From: Lachnoclostridium sp. | GTDB lineage: Bacteria > Bacillota > Clostridia > Lachnospirales > Lachnospiraceae | Assembly: GCA_023665475.1 (NCBI GenBank) | Contig: JAMPEB010000005.1 | Coordinates: 62,001-126,000, forward strand | Direction: 5' to 3' | DNA: 64,000 bases | Shown: in pieces, positions 26,054-36,869 of the stretch | Layout of the letters: each line of letters starts with the position of its first letter | Position numbering within the stretch: the first letter of the stretch is position 1 | Program-made: the position numbers and the translations under genes | The notes under the pieces: model-generated | What the model was told of the DNA's origin: nothing | Database searches by the model: none | Seen by the model: only the letters and a program-made list of their open reading frames with translations

Positions 26054-28669
26054 ATGGAGCAGTATGCAGTGACAGGCATGAGTTGTGCTGCCTGCAGCGC
26101 ACGGGTGGAAAAAGCAGTGTCAAAGGTGCCGGGAGTGACATCCTGCTCGGTAAGCCTGCTGACCAACTCCATGGGAGTGGAAGGCACGGCATCGGAGGCA
26201 GAGATTATAAAAGCTGTGACGGATGCAGGATATGGCGCATCTAAGAAACGGAAAAAGAGCACAGGCGGAGAGACAGGCGCAGGAGTCTCCGCAAATACAG
26301 GCGCGCCGGTGGGCGCTTCCGCCCCAATGGATGCTTCAGCTTCCATGGATGAGAGCGAAGAACTTCTGGCGGATAAGGAAACGCCTGCCTTAAAGAAGAG
26401 ATTGGCGGCATCCTTAGTTTTCTGGCTCCTGCTGATGTATTTATCCATGGGGCATATGATGTGGGATTTTCCTGTGCCTGCGCAGCTTGCCGATAATCAT
26501 ATAGCGATGGGGCTTTTGCAGCTTTTGCTGACCATAGCGGTTATGGTTGTCAATCAAAAGTTTTTTGTAAGCGGCGCAAAAAGCCTTTTACACCGCGCGC
26601 CCAACATGGATGCCCTTGTGGCGCTTGGGGCAGGTGCGGCTTTTGTCTATAGCACCTATGCGCTCTTTGCCATGACGGATGCCCAGTTAAGGGGAGATTC
26701 GGCTGCGGTTATGGCATATATGCATGAATTTTACTTTGAGTCGGCGGCTACGATTCTTACTCTGATAACAGTGGGAAAAATGCTGGAAGCCCGCTCCAAA
26801 GGGAAAACCACAGATGCCTTAAAGGGCTTGATGAAGCTTGCCCCAAAGACGGCAACGGTTATACGGGAAGGGGAAGAAACGCAAGTGCCTGCGTGGCAGG
26901 TAAAAATAGGAGACATTTTCGTAGTACGACCCGGGGAAAATATTCCTGTGGACGGCGTGGTGGTAGAAGGAAGCAGCGCCGTAAATGAAGCGGCGCTTAC
27001 GGGGGAGAGCATTCCTGTGGATAAAGAAGCAGGAGACAGGGTATCTGCCGCCACCGTGAATCAGTCCGGATTTTTAAAATGCGAGGCAGTCCGGGTGGGG
27101 GAAGATACCACTTTATCCCAGATTATCCGCATGGTCAGCGATGCGGCTGCCACCAAGGCGCCCATTGCCAAGGTTGCGGATAAGGTGTCGGGGGTGTTTG
27201 TGCCTGCGGTCATTACCATTGCTGTGGTAACCATTCTGGTCTGGCTTGCCGCCGGTGAGAGTGTGGGATTTGCTCTGGCAAGGGGAATTTCTGTGCTGGT
27301 TATCAGTTGTCCCTGTGCGCTGGGGTTAGCTACCCCGGTAGCGATTATGGTGGGAAACGGCGTTGGAGCCAGAAACGGAATCCTCTTTAAGACGGCAGCA
27401 TCCTTGGAGCAGGCAGGCAAAGTGGAAATTGTGGCTTTGGATAAAACAGGAACCATCACAAAGGGCGAGCCGAAGGTGACGGATATTCTGCCGGAAGCAG
27501 GCATGAGTGAGGAGAAGCTGCTCTATTACGCAGGCGCGCTGGAACAAAAGAGCGAGCATCCCCTTGCAAAGGCGGTTCTTTCCCATGCAGCCGAAAGGGG
27601 AATTGCCAGCGCAGAGGTAACAGATTTTACCGCCCTTCCCGGAAACGGTCTGACCGCTGTTTTGGACGGAGAAAAGCTGGCAGGCGGAAATTTTCGCTTT
27701 ATCAATGACATCATTAAGCTGCCAAAGGAAACGGAGCTTTCCGCAGAAAAATTTGCCGAAGAGGGCAAAACTCCCCTGTTTTTTGCAAAGGGAAATGCAT
27801 TCTTAGGAATCATTGCAGTGGCGGATGTGATGAAGGAGGAAAGCCCGCAGGCGGTTCAGGAGTTGAAGGACATGGGCATCCATGTGGTGATGCTCACAGG
27901 CGACAATGAGCGCACCGCCAGAGCTATCGGCAGTCAGGCGGGGGTGGATGAAGTCATTGCAGGCGTGCTGCCGGACGGCAAGGAGAGCGTTATCCGCTCC
28001 TTACAGGAAAAAGGAAAGGTTGCCATGGTAGGAGACGGCATCAATGATGCCCCGGCACTGACCCGGGCGGATATCGGCATTGCCATCGGCGCGGGCACGG
28101 ATATTGCCATTGATGCGGCGGATGTGGTGTTAATGAAGAGCCGCTTAAGTGATGTGCCTGCGGCAATCCGTTTAAGCAAGGCTGCCCTTCGGAATATCCA
28201 TGAGAATCTGTTCTGGGCATTTTTCTATAATGCCATAGGGATTCCCTTGGCAGCAGGCGTGTGGATTCCCCTGTTTCATTGGCAGCTAAATCCCATGTTT
28301 GCAGCCGCGGCCATGAGTTTGTCCAGCTTTTGCGTAGTCACCAATGCCCTGCGCTTAAATCTGGTAAAGCTTCATAAGGATTCAAGCACGCTGCATAAGC
28401 AGAGCGAATCAAATAAAAAAGAGATGCAAAAAAAGGAAAGAAAAATGGAGGAAAAGAAAATGACAAAGACATTAAAAATTGAAGGAATGATGTGCGGACA
28501 CTGTGAGGCAAGAGTAAAGAAGGCGCTGGAAGCCATGGAGCAGGTTGCGGAAGCTGTGGTAAGCCATGAAGCGGGCACTGCTATAGTGACCCTGAAGGAA
28601 GAGGTGTCCGATGATGTGCTGAAAAAGGCAGTGGAGGAGCAGGATTATAAGGTTGTGGGAATTGCGTAA
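26054..28669 (+). CDS. copA: Cu+-exporting P-type ATPase with C-terminal CopZ domain
   Basis: 871 residues. N-terminal HMA domain with [13 protein letters not shown], an Ala/Gly-rich linker (about 75-100), transmembrane helices with the [12 protein letters not shown] copper site, TGES actuator loop, DKTGT phosphorylation site, SEHPLAKAV and [10 protein letters not shown]. After the last helix a Lys/Glu/Gln-rich linker (about 770-800) leads to a second HMA domain with [13 protein letters not shown], an unusual position for CopA. This tail has its own ribosome site. GAGGTAATC precedes the main start. Confidence 0.95.
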   Translation: MEQYAVTGMSCAACSARVEKAVSKVPGVTSCSVSLLTNSMGVEGTASEAEIIKAVTDAGYGASKKRKKSTGGETGAGVSANTGAPVGASAPMDASASMDESEELLADKETPALKKRLAASLVFWLLLMYLSMGHMMWDFPVPAQLADNHIAMGLLQLLLTIAVMVVNQKFFVSGAKSLLHRAPNMDALVALGAGAAFVYSTYALFAMTDAQLRGDSAAVMAYMHEFYFESAATILTLITVGKMLEARSKGKTTDALKGLMKLAPKTATVIREGEETQVPAWQVKIGDIFVVRPGENIPVDGVVVEGSSAVNEAALTGESIPVDKEAGDRVSAATVNQSGFLKCEAVRVGEDTTLSQIIRMVSDAAATKAPIAKVADKVSGVFVPAVITIAVVTILVWLAAGESVGFALARGISVLVISCPCALGLATPVAIMVGNGVGARNGILFKTAASLEQAGKVEIVALDKTGTITKGEPKVTDILPEAGMSEEKLLYYAGALEQKSEHPLAKAVLSHAAERGIASAEVTDFTALPGNGLTAVLDGEKLAGGNFRFINDIIKLPKETELSAEKFAEEGKTPLFFAKGNAFLGIIAVADVMKEESPQAVQELKDMGIHVVMLTGDNERTARAIGSQAGVDEVIAGVLPDGKESVIRSLQEKGKVAMVGDGINDAPALTRADIGIAIGAGTDIAIDAADVVLMKSRLSDVPAAIRLSKAALRNIHENLFWAFFYNAIGIPLAAGVWIPLFHWQLNPMFAAAAMSLSSFCVVTNALRLNLVKLHKDSSTLHKQSESNKKEMQKKERKMEEKKMTKTLKIEGMMCGHCEARVKKALEAMEQVAEAVVSHEAGTAIVTLKEEVSDDVLKKAVEEQDYKVVGIA
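28460..28669 (+). CDS. copZ: Internal CopZ-like copper chaperone start inside copA
   Basis: Within the copA frame, a perfect GGAGG (28447-28451) lies 8 bp before an in-frame ATG at 28460. Initiation there would yield a free 69-residue HMA protein with the MMCGHC copper site, the size of CopZ. This looks like either a copA-copZ fusion that kept the copZ start or a dual-product gene. Translation from this start is inferred. Confidence 0.6.
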   Translation: MTKTLKIEGMMCGHCEARVKKALEAMEQVAEAVVSHEAGTAIVTLKEEVSDDVLKKAVEEQDYKVVGIA

Positions 28670-28711
28670 GTTTTACATTCAAAGTATTATAGAATTTTTA
28701 TACTTTTTTTA

Positions 28712-28883
28712 TTGATTTCTGCCTGTCTGATGTTATAGTGGTAATAGAACAGAGGAACATAAAAAGGAATGGATGTTCCAAAGGACATGAGTTATAATAT
28801 AGGCGATTGAGAAACTCTGGTTTTGCGAGAGTGTCGTTGTGCAAAGGCTTGAGTTTCGCAATCGCCTAGAGTTATACTATAAC
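28712..28883 (+). promoter_or_regulatory. clpB promoter and long dyad leader
   Basis: TTGATT-16-TATAGT (28712-28739) is followed by GGAACAT/ATGTTCC (28754-28779). A large imperfect dyad then has arms at 28791-28817 and 28851-28883 containing AGGCGATTG/CAATCGCCT and GAGAAACTC/GAGTTTCGC. The dyad ends just before the clpB Shine-Dalgarno. No CIRCE or CtsR box is recognised. A related fragment (GAGTTTCGCAAATGACTA) precedes copA near 26003. Confidence 0.55.
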
Positions 28884-28899
28884 ATGAGGAGGTATCAAT

Positions 28900-31476
28900 A
28901 TGAATATTCGGAAATTTACGCAAAAGTCCATGCAGGCAGTGGAAGACTGCGAGAGTCTTGCCTATGAGTACGGCAATCAGGAAATTGAGCAGGAACACTT
29001 GCTCTATAGCTTGCTGACTCTGGACGAGAGCCTGATTTTAAAACTCATAGAAAAAATGGAAATCCAGAAGGAGCATTTTTTAAACCGCGTCAGACAGGCA
29101 GTAGAAAAGCGGGTGAAGGTGCAGGGCGGACAGGTTTATGTAGGTCAAAGCCTGAATCAGGTGTTGACCGGAGCGGAGGATGAAGCAAAGCAGCTTGGGG
29201 ACGAGTATGTGTCCGTAGAGCATTTGTTTCTTGCCATGTTAAGGCATCCCAATAAAGAAATTGCCCGAATCTGGGAAGAATACGGCATTACAAGGGAGAG
29301 ATTCTTGCAGGCGCTGTCTACGGTGCGGGGCAATCAGCGTGTCACCAGCGACAATCCGGAAGCGACCTATGACACCTTGGAGAAGTATGGGCAGGATTTG
29401 GTGGAGAAGGCAGGAAAGCAAAAGCTTGACCCTGTCATCGGCAGGGATAATGAGATACGCAATATTATCCGCATTCTCTCCCGCAAGACCAAAAACAATC
29501 CGGTGCTCATCGGAGAACCCGGTGTGGGCAAGACTGCCGTGGTGGAAGGTCTGGCACAGAGGATTGTCAGGGGGGATGTCCCTCAGGGACTGAAGGATAA
29601 AAAGATTTTTGCTCTGGATATGGGTGCTCTGGTTGCAGGAGCAAAATACCGCGGCGAGTTTGAGGAGCGTTTGAAGGCTGTTTTGGATGATGTAAAGAAC
29701 AGCGACGGACAGATTATCCTGTTTATTGACGAGCTTCACACCATTGTAGGCGCAGGAAAGACAGACGGCGCTCTGGATGCGGGCAATATGTTAAAGCCCA
29801 TGCTTGCAAGGGGAGAACTGCACTGTATCGGCGCTACCACCTTGGATGAATACAGGCAGTATATCGAAAAAGACGCGGCTTTGGAACGGCGTTTCCAGCC
29901 GGTTATGGTGGAAGAGCCTACGGTGGAGGACACCATTTCCATTCTGAGGGGTCTTAAGGAGCGTTATGAGGTATATCATGGCGTGAAAATCATGGATAAC
30001 GCGCTGGTCAGCGCAGCCGTGCTGTCCCACCGTTACATCTCTGACAGATTTCTTCCGGACAAAGCCATTGATTTGGTGGATGAAGCCTGCGCCATGATTA
30101 AGACGGAGCTTGACAGCATGCCCACGGAGCTGGATGAACTGCAGCGCAGATGTATGCAGATGGAAATAGAGGAGGCTGCGCTGAAGAAAGAGGACGACCA
30201 CTTAAGCAGGGAGCGGCTGGAAAATATTCAGAAAGAACTGGCGGAGTTAAAAGAGGAATTCGCGTCAAAAAAAGCTCAGTGGGACAATGAAAAGGCGTCT
30301 GTTGACAAGCTGTCCAAGCTGAGGGAAGAAATCGATCAGGTGAATAATGAAATTCAGATTGCCCAGAGAGAAGGGGATCTGGAAAAAATGGCGGAACTGA
30401 GTTATGGCAGGCTGCCCGCATTAAAAAAGCAGTTGGAACAGGAAGAGGGGCAGTTAAATACCAAGGATTTGTCTCTGGTCCATGAGAAGGTATCCGATGA
30501 AGAAATTGCCAAAATTATTTCCAGATGGACGGGGATTCCCATTACGAAGCTGACGGAGAGTGAACGGAACAAGATTCTGCATTTGGACGAAGAACTGCAC
30601 AAAAGGGTGGTAGGGCAGGATGAGAGTGTCACCAAAGTGACGGAGGCAATCATCCGTTCCAAAGCGGGCATCAAAGATCCCGGCAAGCCCATCGGTTCCT
30701 TCCTGTTCTTAGGTCCCACCGGCGTGGGTAAAACGGAGCTGGCAAAGTCTCTGGCGGCGACGCTTTTTGATGATGAAAATAATATGGTGCGCATCGACAT
30801 GAGTGAATATATGGAGAAATACTCCGTATCCCGGCTGATCGGGGCGCCTCCCGGATATGTGGGATACGAGGAGGGCGGACAGCTTACGGAAGCGGTGCGC
30901 AGAAAACCTTACAGCGTGGTGCTTTTTGACGAAATCGAAAAAGCTCATCCCGATGTGTTCAATGTACTTTTACAGGTATTGGATGACGGACGGATTACGG
31001 ATTCCCAAGGCAGGACGGTGGATTTTAAAAATACCATTTTAATCATGACTTCCAATATCGGAGCAGGATATCTGCTGGAGGGCATCGAAGCGGACGGCAC
31101 CGTGAAACCGGAGGCGGAAGAACTGGTGATGAATGACCTGAGGGCGCATTTCAGACCGGAGTTTCTGAACCGTCTGGATGAGACTATTTTATTTAAACCG
31201 CTCACAAAAGAGAATATCAGCAGTATTGTGCATCTGATGGTGGCGGATGTCAATAAACGCTTGGAGGACAGGAACCTCACCGTGGAACTGTCACCGGAGG
31301 CGCTCTCCTTCATTGTGGAAAACGCCTATGATCCGGTGTACGGAGCGCGCCCGTTGCGGCGTTATCTTCAGAAGCATGTGGAGACTTTATCCGCTAAGCT
31401 GATTCTGGAGGATAAGGTGCTGCCGGGGGATACCATTTTGATTACGGTGAAGGACGGCGTCCTGCGAACGGAATGA
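28900..31476 (+). CDS. clpB: ClpB disaggregase
   Basis: Hexameric AAA+ chaperone that rescues aggregated proteins with DnaK. 858 residues: N domain (1-145), first AAA with GEPGVGKT and [10 protein letters not shown], coiled-coil middle domain (about 405-520), second AAA with [12 protein letters not shown] and [15 protein letters not shown]. No ClpP-binding loop is obvious, consistent with ClpB rather than ClpC. GAGGAGG precedes the ATG. Confidence 0.96.
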   Translation: MNIRKFTQKSMQAVEDCESLAYEYGNQEIEQEHLLYSLLTLDESLILKLIEKMEIQKEHFLNRVRQAVEKRVKVQGGQVYVGQSLNQVLTGAEDEAKQLGDEYVSVEHLFLAMLRHPNKEIARIWEEYGITRERFLQALSTVRGNQRVTSDNPEATYDTLEKYGQDLVEKAGKQKLDPVIGRDNEIRNIIRILSRKTKNNPVLIGEPGVGKTAVVEGLAQRIVRGDVPQGLKDKKIFALDMGALVAGAKYRGEFEERLKAVLDDVKNSDGQIILFIDELHTIVGAGKTDGALDAGNMLKPMLARGELHCIGATTLDEYRQYIEKDAALERRFQPVMVEEPTVEDTISILRGLKERYEVYHGVKIMDNALVSAAVLSHRYISDRFLPDKAIDLVDEACAMIKTELDSMPTELDELQRRCMQMEIEEAALKKEDDHLSRERLENIQKELAELKEEFASKKAQWDNEKASVDKLSKLREEIDQVNNEIQIAQREGDLEKMAELSYGRLPALKKQLEQEEGQLNTKDLSLVHEKVSDEEIAKIISRWTGIPITKLTESERNKILHLDEELHKRVVGQDESVTKVTEAIIRSKAGIKDPGKPIGSFLFLGPTGVGKTELAKSLAATLFDDENNMVRIDMSEYMEKYSVSRLIGAPPGYVGYEEGGQLTEAVRRKPYSVVLFDEIEKAHPDVFNVLLQVLDDGRITDSQGRTVDFKNTILIMTSNIGAGYLLEGIEADGTVKPEAEELVMNDLRAHFRPEFLNRLDETILFKPLTKENISSIVHLMVADVNKRLEDRNLTVELSPEALSFIVENAYDPVYGARPLRRYLQKHVETLSAKLILEDKVLPGDTILITVKDGVLRTE

Positions 31477-31506
31477 AGAATAACATATATTTTGAGGAGG
31501 AAGCCT

Positions 31507-31680
31507 ATGATGCCACAGGATCCGGTAATGCTCTTGAGCTTTGTAAATTTAAAGCTGAGGGATTACTACAGCAGTTTTGATCTGTTGTGTGAAGACTTGG
31601 ATGTAGAAAAGGAAGAAATTTTGCAAAAGCTGGGGGCCATTGGTTATCACTATGATAAAGAGAGAAATCAGTTCGGATAG
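31507..31680 (+). CDS. DUF4250 protein
   Basis: A 57-residue protein; PQDPVMLLSFVNLKLRDYYS, CEDL and EKEEILQKL match the small DUF4250 family common in Clostridia, function unknown. GAGGAGG lies 6 bp upstream of ATG 31507 (a second ATG follows directly). The end overlaps the ASKHA gene. Confidence 0.8.
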   Translation: MMPQDPVMLLSFVNLKLRDYYSSFDLLCEDLDVEKEEILQKLGAIGYHYDKERNQFG

Positions 31681-32893
31681 CGGAAATATCGGGAATCGTT
31701 GTGATATATGCATCGGATGCGGAAGATGCCGGACAAAAAATCCTTTTTCCGTGACTGTAGATAGCGGACTGACAGAGGAGGTTTTTCCGCTTTCCAATCA
31801 CGACGGCAGACGGTTAGTGACGGTGGATATCGGGACTACCACCATTGCCATGCAGCTTTATGGCAGGGACGGAAAAGTGGATGCCGTGCATGCCGTCGTC
31901 AATCCCCAGACAGAGTATGGAGCGGATGTCCTGTCCCGCATTCAGGCGGCGGAGGATGCAGGAACGGCGGCAAAGCTGCAGGACATGGTGCAGGATGTGC
32001 TGGAACAGGGATTTTCGGATTTTAAAGGACGGCTTTCGGAAAACGAAAGCCTGTTTGGCGTGATAGCCGCCAATACGCCCATGGTCTATCTACTTATGGG
32101 TTATGATGCGGGAGAACTCGGGCGGGCGCCCTTTTCGGTAAGTCATCCATCGGGTATCAATGCAGATATCAGGGGAGTTTCCTGCGTGATATTTCCCTGC
32201 CTGTCCGCCTTTGTGGGAGGAGATATCGTGGCGGGCATTTACGCGTCAGGGATGACGGAGGCGGAGAAGCCGGTGCTTTTGATTGATTTGGGCACCAACG
32301 GGGAAATCGTGCTGGGAAGTAAGGACAAAATTCTGGCATGTGCAACAGCGGCGGGTCCCGCTTTTGAGGGCGGCGCAAACAGGGGAATCTGGGGAGCCGA
32401 TATGGTGAGCCTGATTGCAAGGATTAAGCGGGAGCATATCGTGGATGAGACGGGGCTGCTTTCGGATGCTTACTTTGAGTCGGGTGTAAATATCGGGGAT
32501 GTTTCCGTGAGCCAGAAGAGTATCAGGCAGATACAGCTTGCCAAGGGAGCCATAGCGGCGGGAATACGGATACTGGCAAAAGAATATGGAATCGGATATT
32601 CCGAAATTTCCAAAGTGGTGCTGGCAGGCGGTTTCGGCTATTATTTGAACCCGCAGGATGCGGCTGAAATCGGACTTTTGCCTGAAGAATTGGTGAAAAA
32701 GAGCGTAGCGGGAGGGAATACCGCTCTGGCGGGCGCCCTTTTGCTGGGCAGGGAAATTTTAGCAGAGACATGGGGAGAAGCTGTTACAAAAGCAGCCACG
32801 GGAGAAGCGTTTTTGAAATGCAGAACAAAAATAATCAATTTGGCGGAGCATCCCGATTTTCAGGAAAATTATTTGGAAGAAATGAACTTATAA
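31652..32893 (+). CDS. ASKHA (DUF4445/RACo-like) ATPase with short Cys-rich head
   Basis: About 413 residues. TVDIGTTTIAMQLYG, PVLLIDLGTNGEIVLG and VVLAGGFGYYLNP are the nucleotide-binding motifs of the ASKHA fold in corrinoid-protein reductive activators. Full-length RACo proteins start with a 2Fe-2S ferredoxin domain. Here only CDICIGCGRC remains at the N-terminus, which could bind a cluster or zinc. ATG 31652 overlaps DUF4250; TTG 31640 is an alternative. No corrinoid methyltransferase is nearby. Confidence 0.75.
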   Translation: MIKREISSDSGNIGNRCDICIGCGRCRTKNPFSVTVDSGLTEEVFPLSNHDGRRLVTVDIGTTTIAMQLYGRDGKVDAVHAVVNPQTEYGADVLSRIQAAEDAGTAAKLQDMVQDVLEQGFSDFKGRLSENESLFGVIAANTPMVYLLMGYDAGELGRAPFSVSHPSGINADIRGVSCVIFPCLSAFVGGDIVAGIYASGMTEAEKPVLLIDLGTNGEIVLGSKDKILACATAAGPAFEGGANRGIWGADMVSLIARIKREHIVDETGLLSDAYFESGVNIGDVSVSQKSIRQIQLAKGAIAAGIRILAKEYGIGYSEISKVVLAGGFGYYLNPQDAAEIGLLPEELVKKSVAGGNTALAGALLLGREILAETWGEAVTKAATGEAFLKCRTKIINLAEHPDFQENYLEEMNL

Positions 32894-33034
32894 AGGTTTA
32901 GAATATTTTGGCAAAAGAAAAAATTTTCAGAATCCTATTTCAAAATCCCAAAAGATAAGGTATAATAAATATATACTATATGCAAGGTGAAGACAGTCAA
33001 GCGGCTGTTTGTCATCGGAAAGGGGGTTCTGAGA

Positions 33035-35104
33035 ATGCAGAAGGATAAGTCCAAAGCTCATGTATTCAGTATACGCAATAAAATTATTCTATGTTTTCTT
33101 GTACCCGTTGTATTTATGATTATTATTGGTGTTGCCGCATACCGTAAGGCTGCGGAGGGCATGAGCGACAAGTTTCAGTCCTCCACCATGCAGACGCTCA
33201 GGATGGCCACGGAGTATGTGGATGCAAGCTGTTCCTTTATCAAGGCGGAAGGCATGAAATATGCGATAAGCGGCGATGTAAATAAATATTGCGGCGGAAT
33301 GATCGGCAATGATGTGACGGAGAAGGTATCGTTAGCCGGTTCTATCCGCACGAATATTTTGTCTTCCCAGATGTCCAATCCGTTTATAGCCAATATACAT
33401 ATTATCCCCAGAACCGGCACCAATGTGCTTTCCACAAAAGCTGCGGAGGCAAAGGACGGTATTTTGGATGAATATAAGGAATCGGTGACAGGTGGAACGG
33501 GGCAGTTGGAGGCGTGGATAGACAATCACGAAGTCTTGGATGAATATCTGGTTTTAAATGTGGCTTCGGATGAATATATTCTGGCATATGAGATGATGTC
33601 CCAGACCAATAATGCCTGCATTGTTGTGGATGTAAAGGCGTCCGCATTGAGGGATTTTCTGCAGGAGCTTGATCTTGGGGAGGGAAGTATTGTCGGATAT
33701 GTAACGGGGAACGGCAGAGAGATTATCTGTGAGAATCTTCCGGAAGGACAAACCGGTGTACTGAACGAAGGTGAAAGCGTATTTTACGGGCAGGAGTTTT
33801 TTCAGTCTCTGAATGCGGAAGAGGCTTTGCAGGGTTCGGATACCATTAAATATCAGGGGCAGGATTATCTGTTCCTTTACAGCATCAGCGATACGATAGG
33901 CGCTTGCGTCTGCGCCCTTGTTCCCACAAAGGTGGTGACGGGACAGGCACAGGATATCGGAAATCTTACCGTGGGGCTGGTGATTTTAGCCTGTGCGATC
34001 GTGCTGGTAATAGGCATGGTGACGGTGACGGGCATCCAGAGCAATATGAAGCTGATTTCCAAGAAATTCGGCGAGGTTGCAAAGGGTGACCTTACGGTTC
34101 AGGTAATAGCAAAAGGGCATGATGAGTTTAAGGATTTGGCGGCTTCCGCATCCAATATGATTGCCAATACCAAGAAGCTGGTACACCGGGTGAGCGACGC
34201 TACGGGACAGTTAGAGGCGTCTTCCAAGGAAGTGGAACAGGCTTCCGGCATTATCAACAGCTATTCCCATGACATTACGCAGGCGATTATGGATATTAAC
34301 GAGGGAATGTCGGTACAGTCTCAGAATGCATTGGAATGCGTAACCAAGACGGATATTTTGTCCACGGAGATACAGAATGTCAGCCGTATTGTGGAAAAAG
34401 TAGAAAAGTTGGTGAACGAGACAGAGGATATGATTAATCAGGGAATGGAAATTGTCCGGGTTTTGGGAGAAAGAGCCGGAGAAACCACGCAGATGACAGT
34501 AACGGTGGTAAAGAGCATTGATTCCCTGCGCAAGGAGTCCGAGACGATTAATTCCTTTGTGGATATGATCACTGATATTTCCGAGCAGACAAATCTGCTT
34601 TCCTTAAACGCTTCCATAGAAGCGGCAAGAGCCGGAGAGGCCGGAAGAGGATTTGCGGTGGTTGCGGAAGAAATCCGTAAGCTGGCGGATGACTCCGCCA
34701 AGGCGGCAGGAGAAATCAGCAATAATGTGGGGCATATCACTACACAGACTATGAATAGTGTGGAAAATGCCAACAAAGCAAGTGAAATGGTGGGTATGCA
34801 GACCCACGCCGTGGAACAGGCTGTCAGCTTATTTAGGCAGATGCAGCAAAGAATGAACCAGTTGGTAGAAGGCTTGAAGGAAATTGCCGTGGGAACGGAG
34901 AGAGCGGATAATGAACGCAGCGCAGCCATGGCTGCCGTAGAAAACATTTCCGAGATTATAGAAACGACCGCAGGCAATGCGGAAACGGTTCGGGATGTAG
35001 CCGAAAAGCTGTTGGAGAATGTAGAAAACCTCAACAGGACGGCGGACGCTCTGGGAGAAAATATGGATGGCTTAAAGAACGAGATTTCCGTATTTAAGAT
35101 TTAA
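33035..35104 (+). CDS. Methyl-accepting chemotaxis protein (dCache-like sensor)
   Basis: 689 residues from the ATG at 33035, 8 bp after GGGGG. One transmembrane helix near residue 20, a large extracellular domain of Cache type (about 45-305), a second helix (about 315-340), HAMP, and a signalling domain whose tip reads [25 protein letters not shown] at 32961 with a weak -35 probably starts it. The ABC exporter genes follow after 13 bp, so transporter and receptor may share a signal. Confidence 0.92.
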   Translation: MQKDKSKAHVFSIRNKIILCFLVPVVFMIIIGVAAYRKAAEGMSDKFQSSTMQTLRMATEYVDASCSFIKAEGMKYAISGDVNKYCGGMIGNDVTEKVSLAGSIRTNILSSQMSNPFIANIHIIPRTGTNVLSTKAAEAKDGILDEYKESVTGGTGQLEAWIDNHEVLDEYLVLNVASDEYILAYEMMSQTNNACIVVDVKASALRDFLQELDLGEGSIVGYVTGNGREIICENLPEGQTGVLNEGESVFYGQEFFQSLNAEEALQGSDTIKYQGQDYLFLYSISDTIGACVCALVPTKVVTGQAQDIGNLTVGLVILACAIVLVIGMVTVTGIQSNMKLISKKFGEVAKGDLTVQVIAKGHDEFKDLAASASNMIANTKKLVHRVSDATGQLEASSKEVEQASGIINSYSHDITQAIMDINEGMSVQSQNALECVTKTDILSTEIQNVSRIVEKVEKLVNETEDMINQGMEIVRVLGERAGETTQMTVTVVKSIDSLRKESETINSFVDMITDISEQTNLLSLNASIEAARAGEAGRGFAVVAEEIRKLADDSAKAAGEISNNVGHITTQTMNSVENANKASEMVGMQTHAVEQAVSLFRQMQQRMNQLVEGLKEIAVGTERADNERSAAMAAVENISEIIETTAGNAETVRDVAEKLLENVENLNRTADALGENMDGLKNEISVFKI

Positions 35105-35117
35105 GGAAAATATTACC

Positions 35118-36869
35118 ATGAAACAAATTATCGTACATTATTTGAAACCCTACTTCCCTCGGATGGGAGTAGGGTTCCTTATTAAATTTGTCGGAACGAT
35201 TATGGATTTGTGCATCCCGTATATTCTGGCATATATCATTGATTCCGTGATTCCTCTAAAGCAGAAGAAGCTGATTTTTGCATGGGGCATACTGATGATA
35301 GTATGTTCCGTTCTGGCATTGGTCTTTAATATTATCGCAAACCGCATGGCGTCCAAAGTGGCGGGGGATGCCACGGAACAGATAAGAAACGACCTGTTCC
35401 AAAAAATGATGCATCTCTCAAATCGTCAGACTGACAGCTTTACAAAACCATCCCTGATTTCCAGAATGACCACGGATACTTACAACATTCATCAGATGAT
35501 AGGACGCATACAGAGATTGGGAGTGCGCGCGCCGATTTTGCTGGCGGGGGGCATATGTGTGACATTTGCATTGGACGCCCCCATGGCATCCGTATTGCTG
35601 GCAACGGTGCCGGCGCTGACGGTTATTACCGTGATTGTATACAAAAAGAGCATTTCCATGTATGCGGACCTACAGAATGCCATAGACCGTTTTGTGCGCA
35701 TGGTCAGAGAAGACATTGCGGGAATCCGTGTGATTAAAGCTTTGTCCAAGACGGAGTACGAAAGTGAAAAGTTCAACGGCATTAACCGGGAAGTAGTGGG
35801 GAGAGAGCGTAAAAACGGTATGGTTATGGCTGTTATCAATCCGTCCATGAATATGCTGCTGAATCTGGGAATGGTGGCGGTCATTCTGGTAGGCGCTTTC
35901 CGAGTTCAGGCGGGTAATACGGAAGTGGGTAAAATTCTGGCGTTTACCACTTATTTTACGATAATCTTAAACGCAGTGATGTCCATTTCCAAAATGTTTA
36001 CCGTCCTTTCCAAGTCTATTGCATCGGGAGACCGTATCTGGCAGGTGTTGTGCTGCGAAGCGGATATGGAAATATGGGAAGAGAGATACGGGGACGCAAA
36101 TGAAGGAACGCCGTATGAGATAGAATTTGACCATGTAACTTTTTCCTATGGCAAAAATAATGAATTGACTAGAAAAGTCAATATAAGGGATTTAAGCTTT
36201 CGCATTAAAAAAGGTGAAACCTTGGGCATCATCGGGGAAATCGGCTCCGGTAAGTCCACGGTCCTCAATCTTTTAATGCGGATTTATGATGCGGATAAAG
36301 GTAAGGTGCTGATAGGGGGCAGGGATGTGCGCAGCTATGACAGACACAGCCTGCGGGAAAAATTCGGGGTGGTTTTTCAAAATGACACTTTATTTGAAGA
36401 TTCCATTTCCGAAAATGTGTCTCTGGGCAGAAATCTTACGGAGGAAGATATTCAAAATGCCTTATTCTATGCCAGAGCCGGCGAATTTGTGGAAAAGCGT
36501 GACGGCAAAGAGAAAGAGGGACTGAATATCAAAGGCGCAAATCTAAGCGGAGGGCAGAAGCAGAGGGTTTTGATTGCCAGAGCCCTTGCCGGCCGGCCTG
36601 ATATTCTGGTTTTGGATGATTCTTCCAGTGCATTGGATTATAGAACGGATGCGCAGATGCGGCGGGGAATCAAAGAATATCTGAAAATGACTACTATGGT
36701 CATAGTGGCGCAGCGTATCAGCTCCGTCAAAGATGCGGATCATATTCTGGTGCTGGAGGAAGGACGGGCTATCGGCTACGGAACTCATGAAGAGCTTCTT
36801 GCCGGTTGTCAGGTTTACCGGGAAATCAGCAAATCTCAGATGGGGGAGGGAACAGGCAATGAACAGTGA
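35118..36869 (+). CDS. ABC exporter half with degenerate catalytic site
   Basis: 583 residues: six transmembrane helices (1-310) and an NBD. Walker A GEIGSGKST and the signature LSGGQ are normal. The catalytic Glu after Walker B is Asp (LVLDDSSSALD) and the switch His is Gln (VAQRIS). This is the typical impaired half of heterodimeric exporters such as BmrC or TM287. It overlaps its partner by 11 bp. Confidence 0.92.
   Translation: MKQIIVHYLKPYFPRMGVGFLIKFVGTIMDLCIPYILAYIIDSVIPLKQKKLIFAWGILMIVCSVLALVFNIIANRMASKVAGDATEQIRNDLFQKMMHLSNRQTDSFTKPSLISRMTTDTYNIHQMIGRIQRLGVRAPILLAGGICVTFALDAPMASVLLATVPALTVITVIVYKKSISMYADLQNAIDRFVRMVREDIAGIRVIKALSKTEYESEKFNGINREVVGRERKNGMVMAVINPSMNMLLNLGMVAVILVGAFRVQAGNTEVGKILAFTTYFTIILNAVMSISKMFTVLSKSIASGDRIWQVLCCEADMEIWEERYGDANEGTPYEIEFDHVTFSYGKNNELTRKVNIRDLSFRIKKGETLGIIGEIGSGKSTVLNLLMRIYDADKGKVLIGGRDVRSYDRHSLREKFGVVFQNDTLFEDSISENVSLGRNLTEEDIQNALFYARAGEFVEKRDGKEKEGLNIKGANLSGGQKQRVLIARALAGRPDILVLDDSSSALDYRTDAQMRRGIKEYLKMTTMVIVAQRISSVKDADHILVLEEGRAIGYGTHEELLAGCQVYREISKSQMGEGTGNEQ

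Noticed and set aside
28670-28899. CIRCE or CtsR box before clpB
   Set aside because: No TTAGCACTC/GAGTGCTAA dyad and no GGTCAAA tandem repeat could be found.
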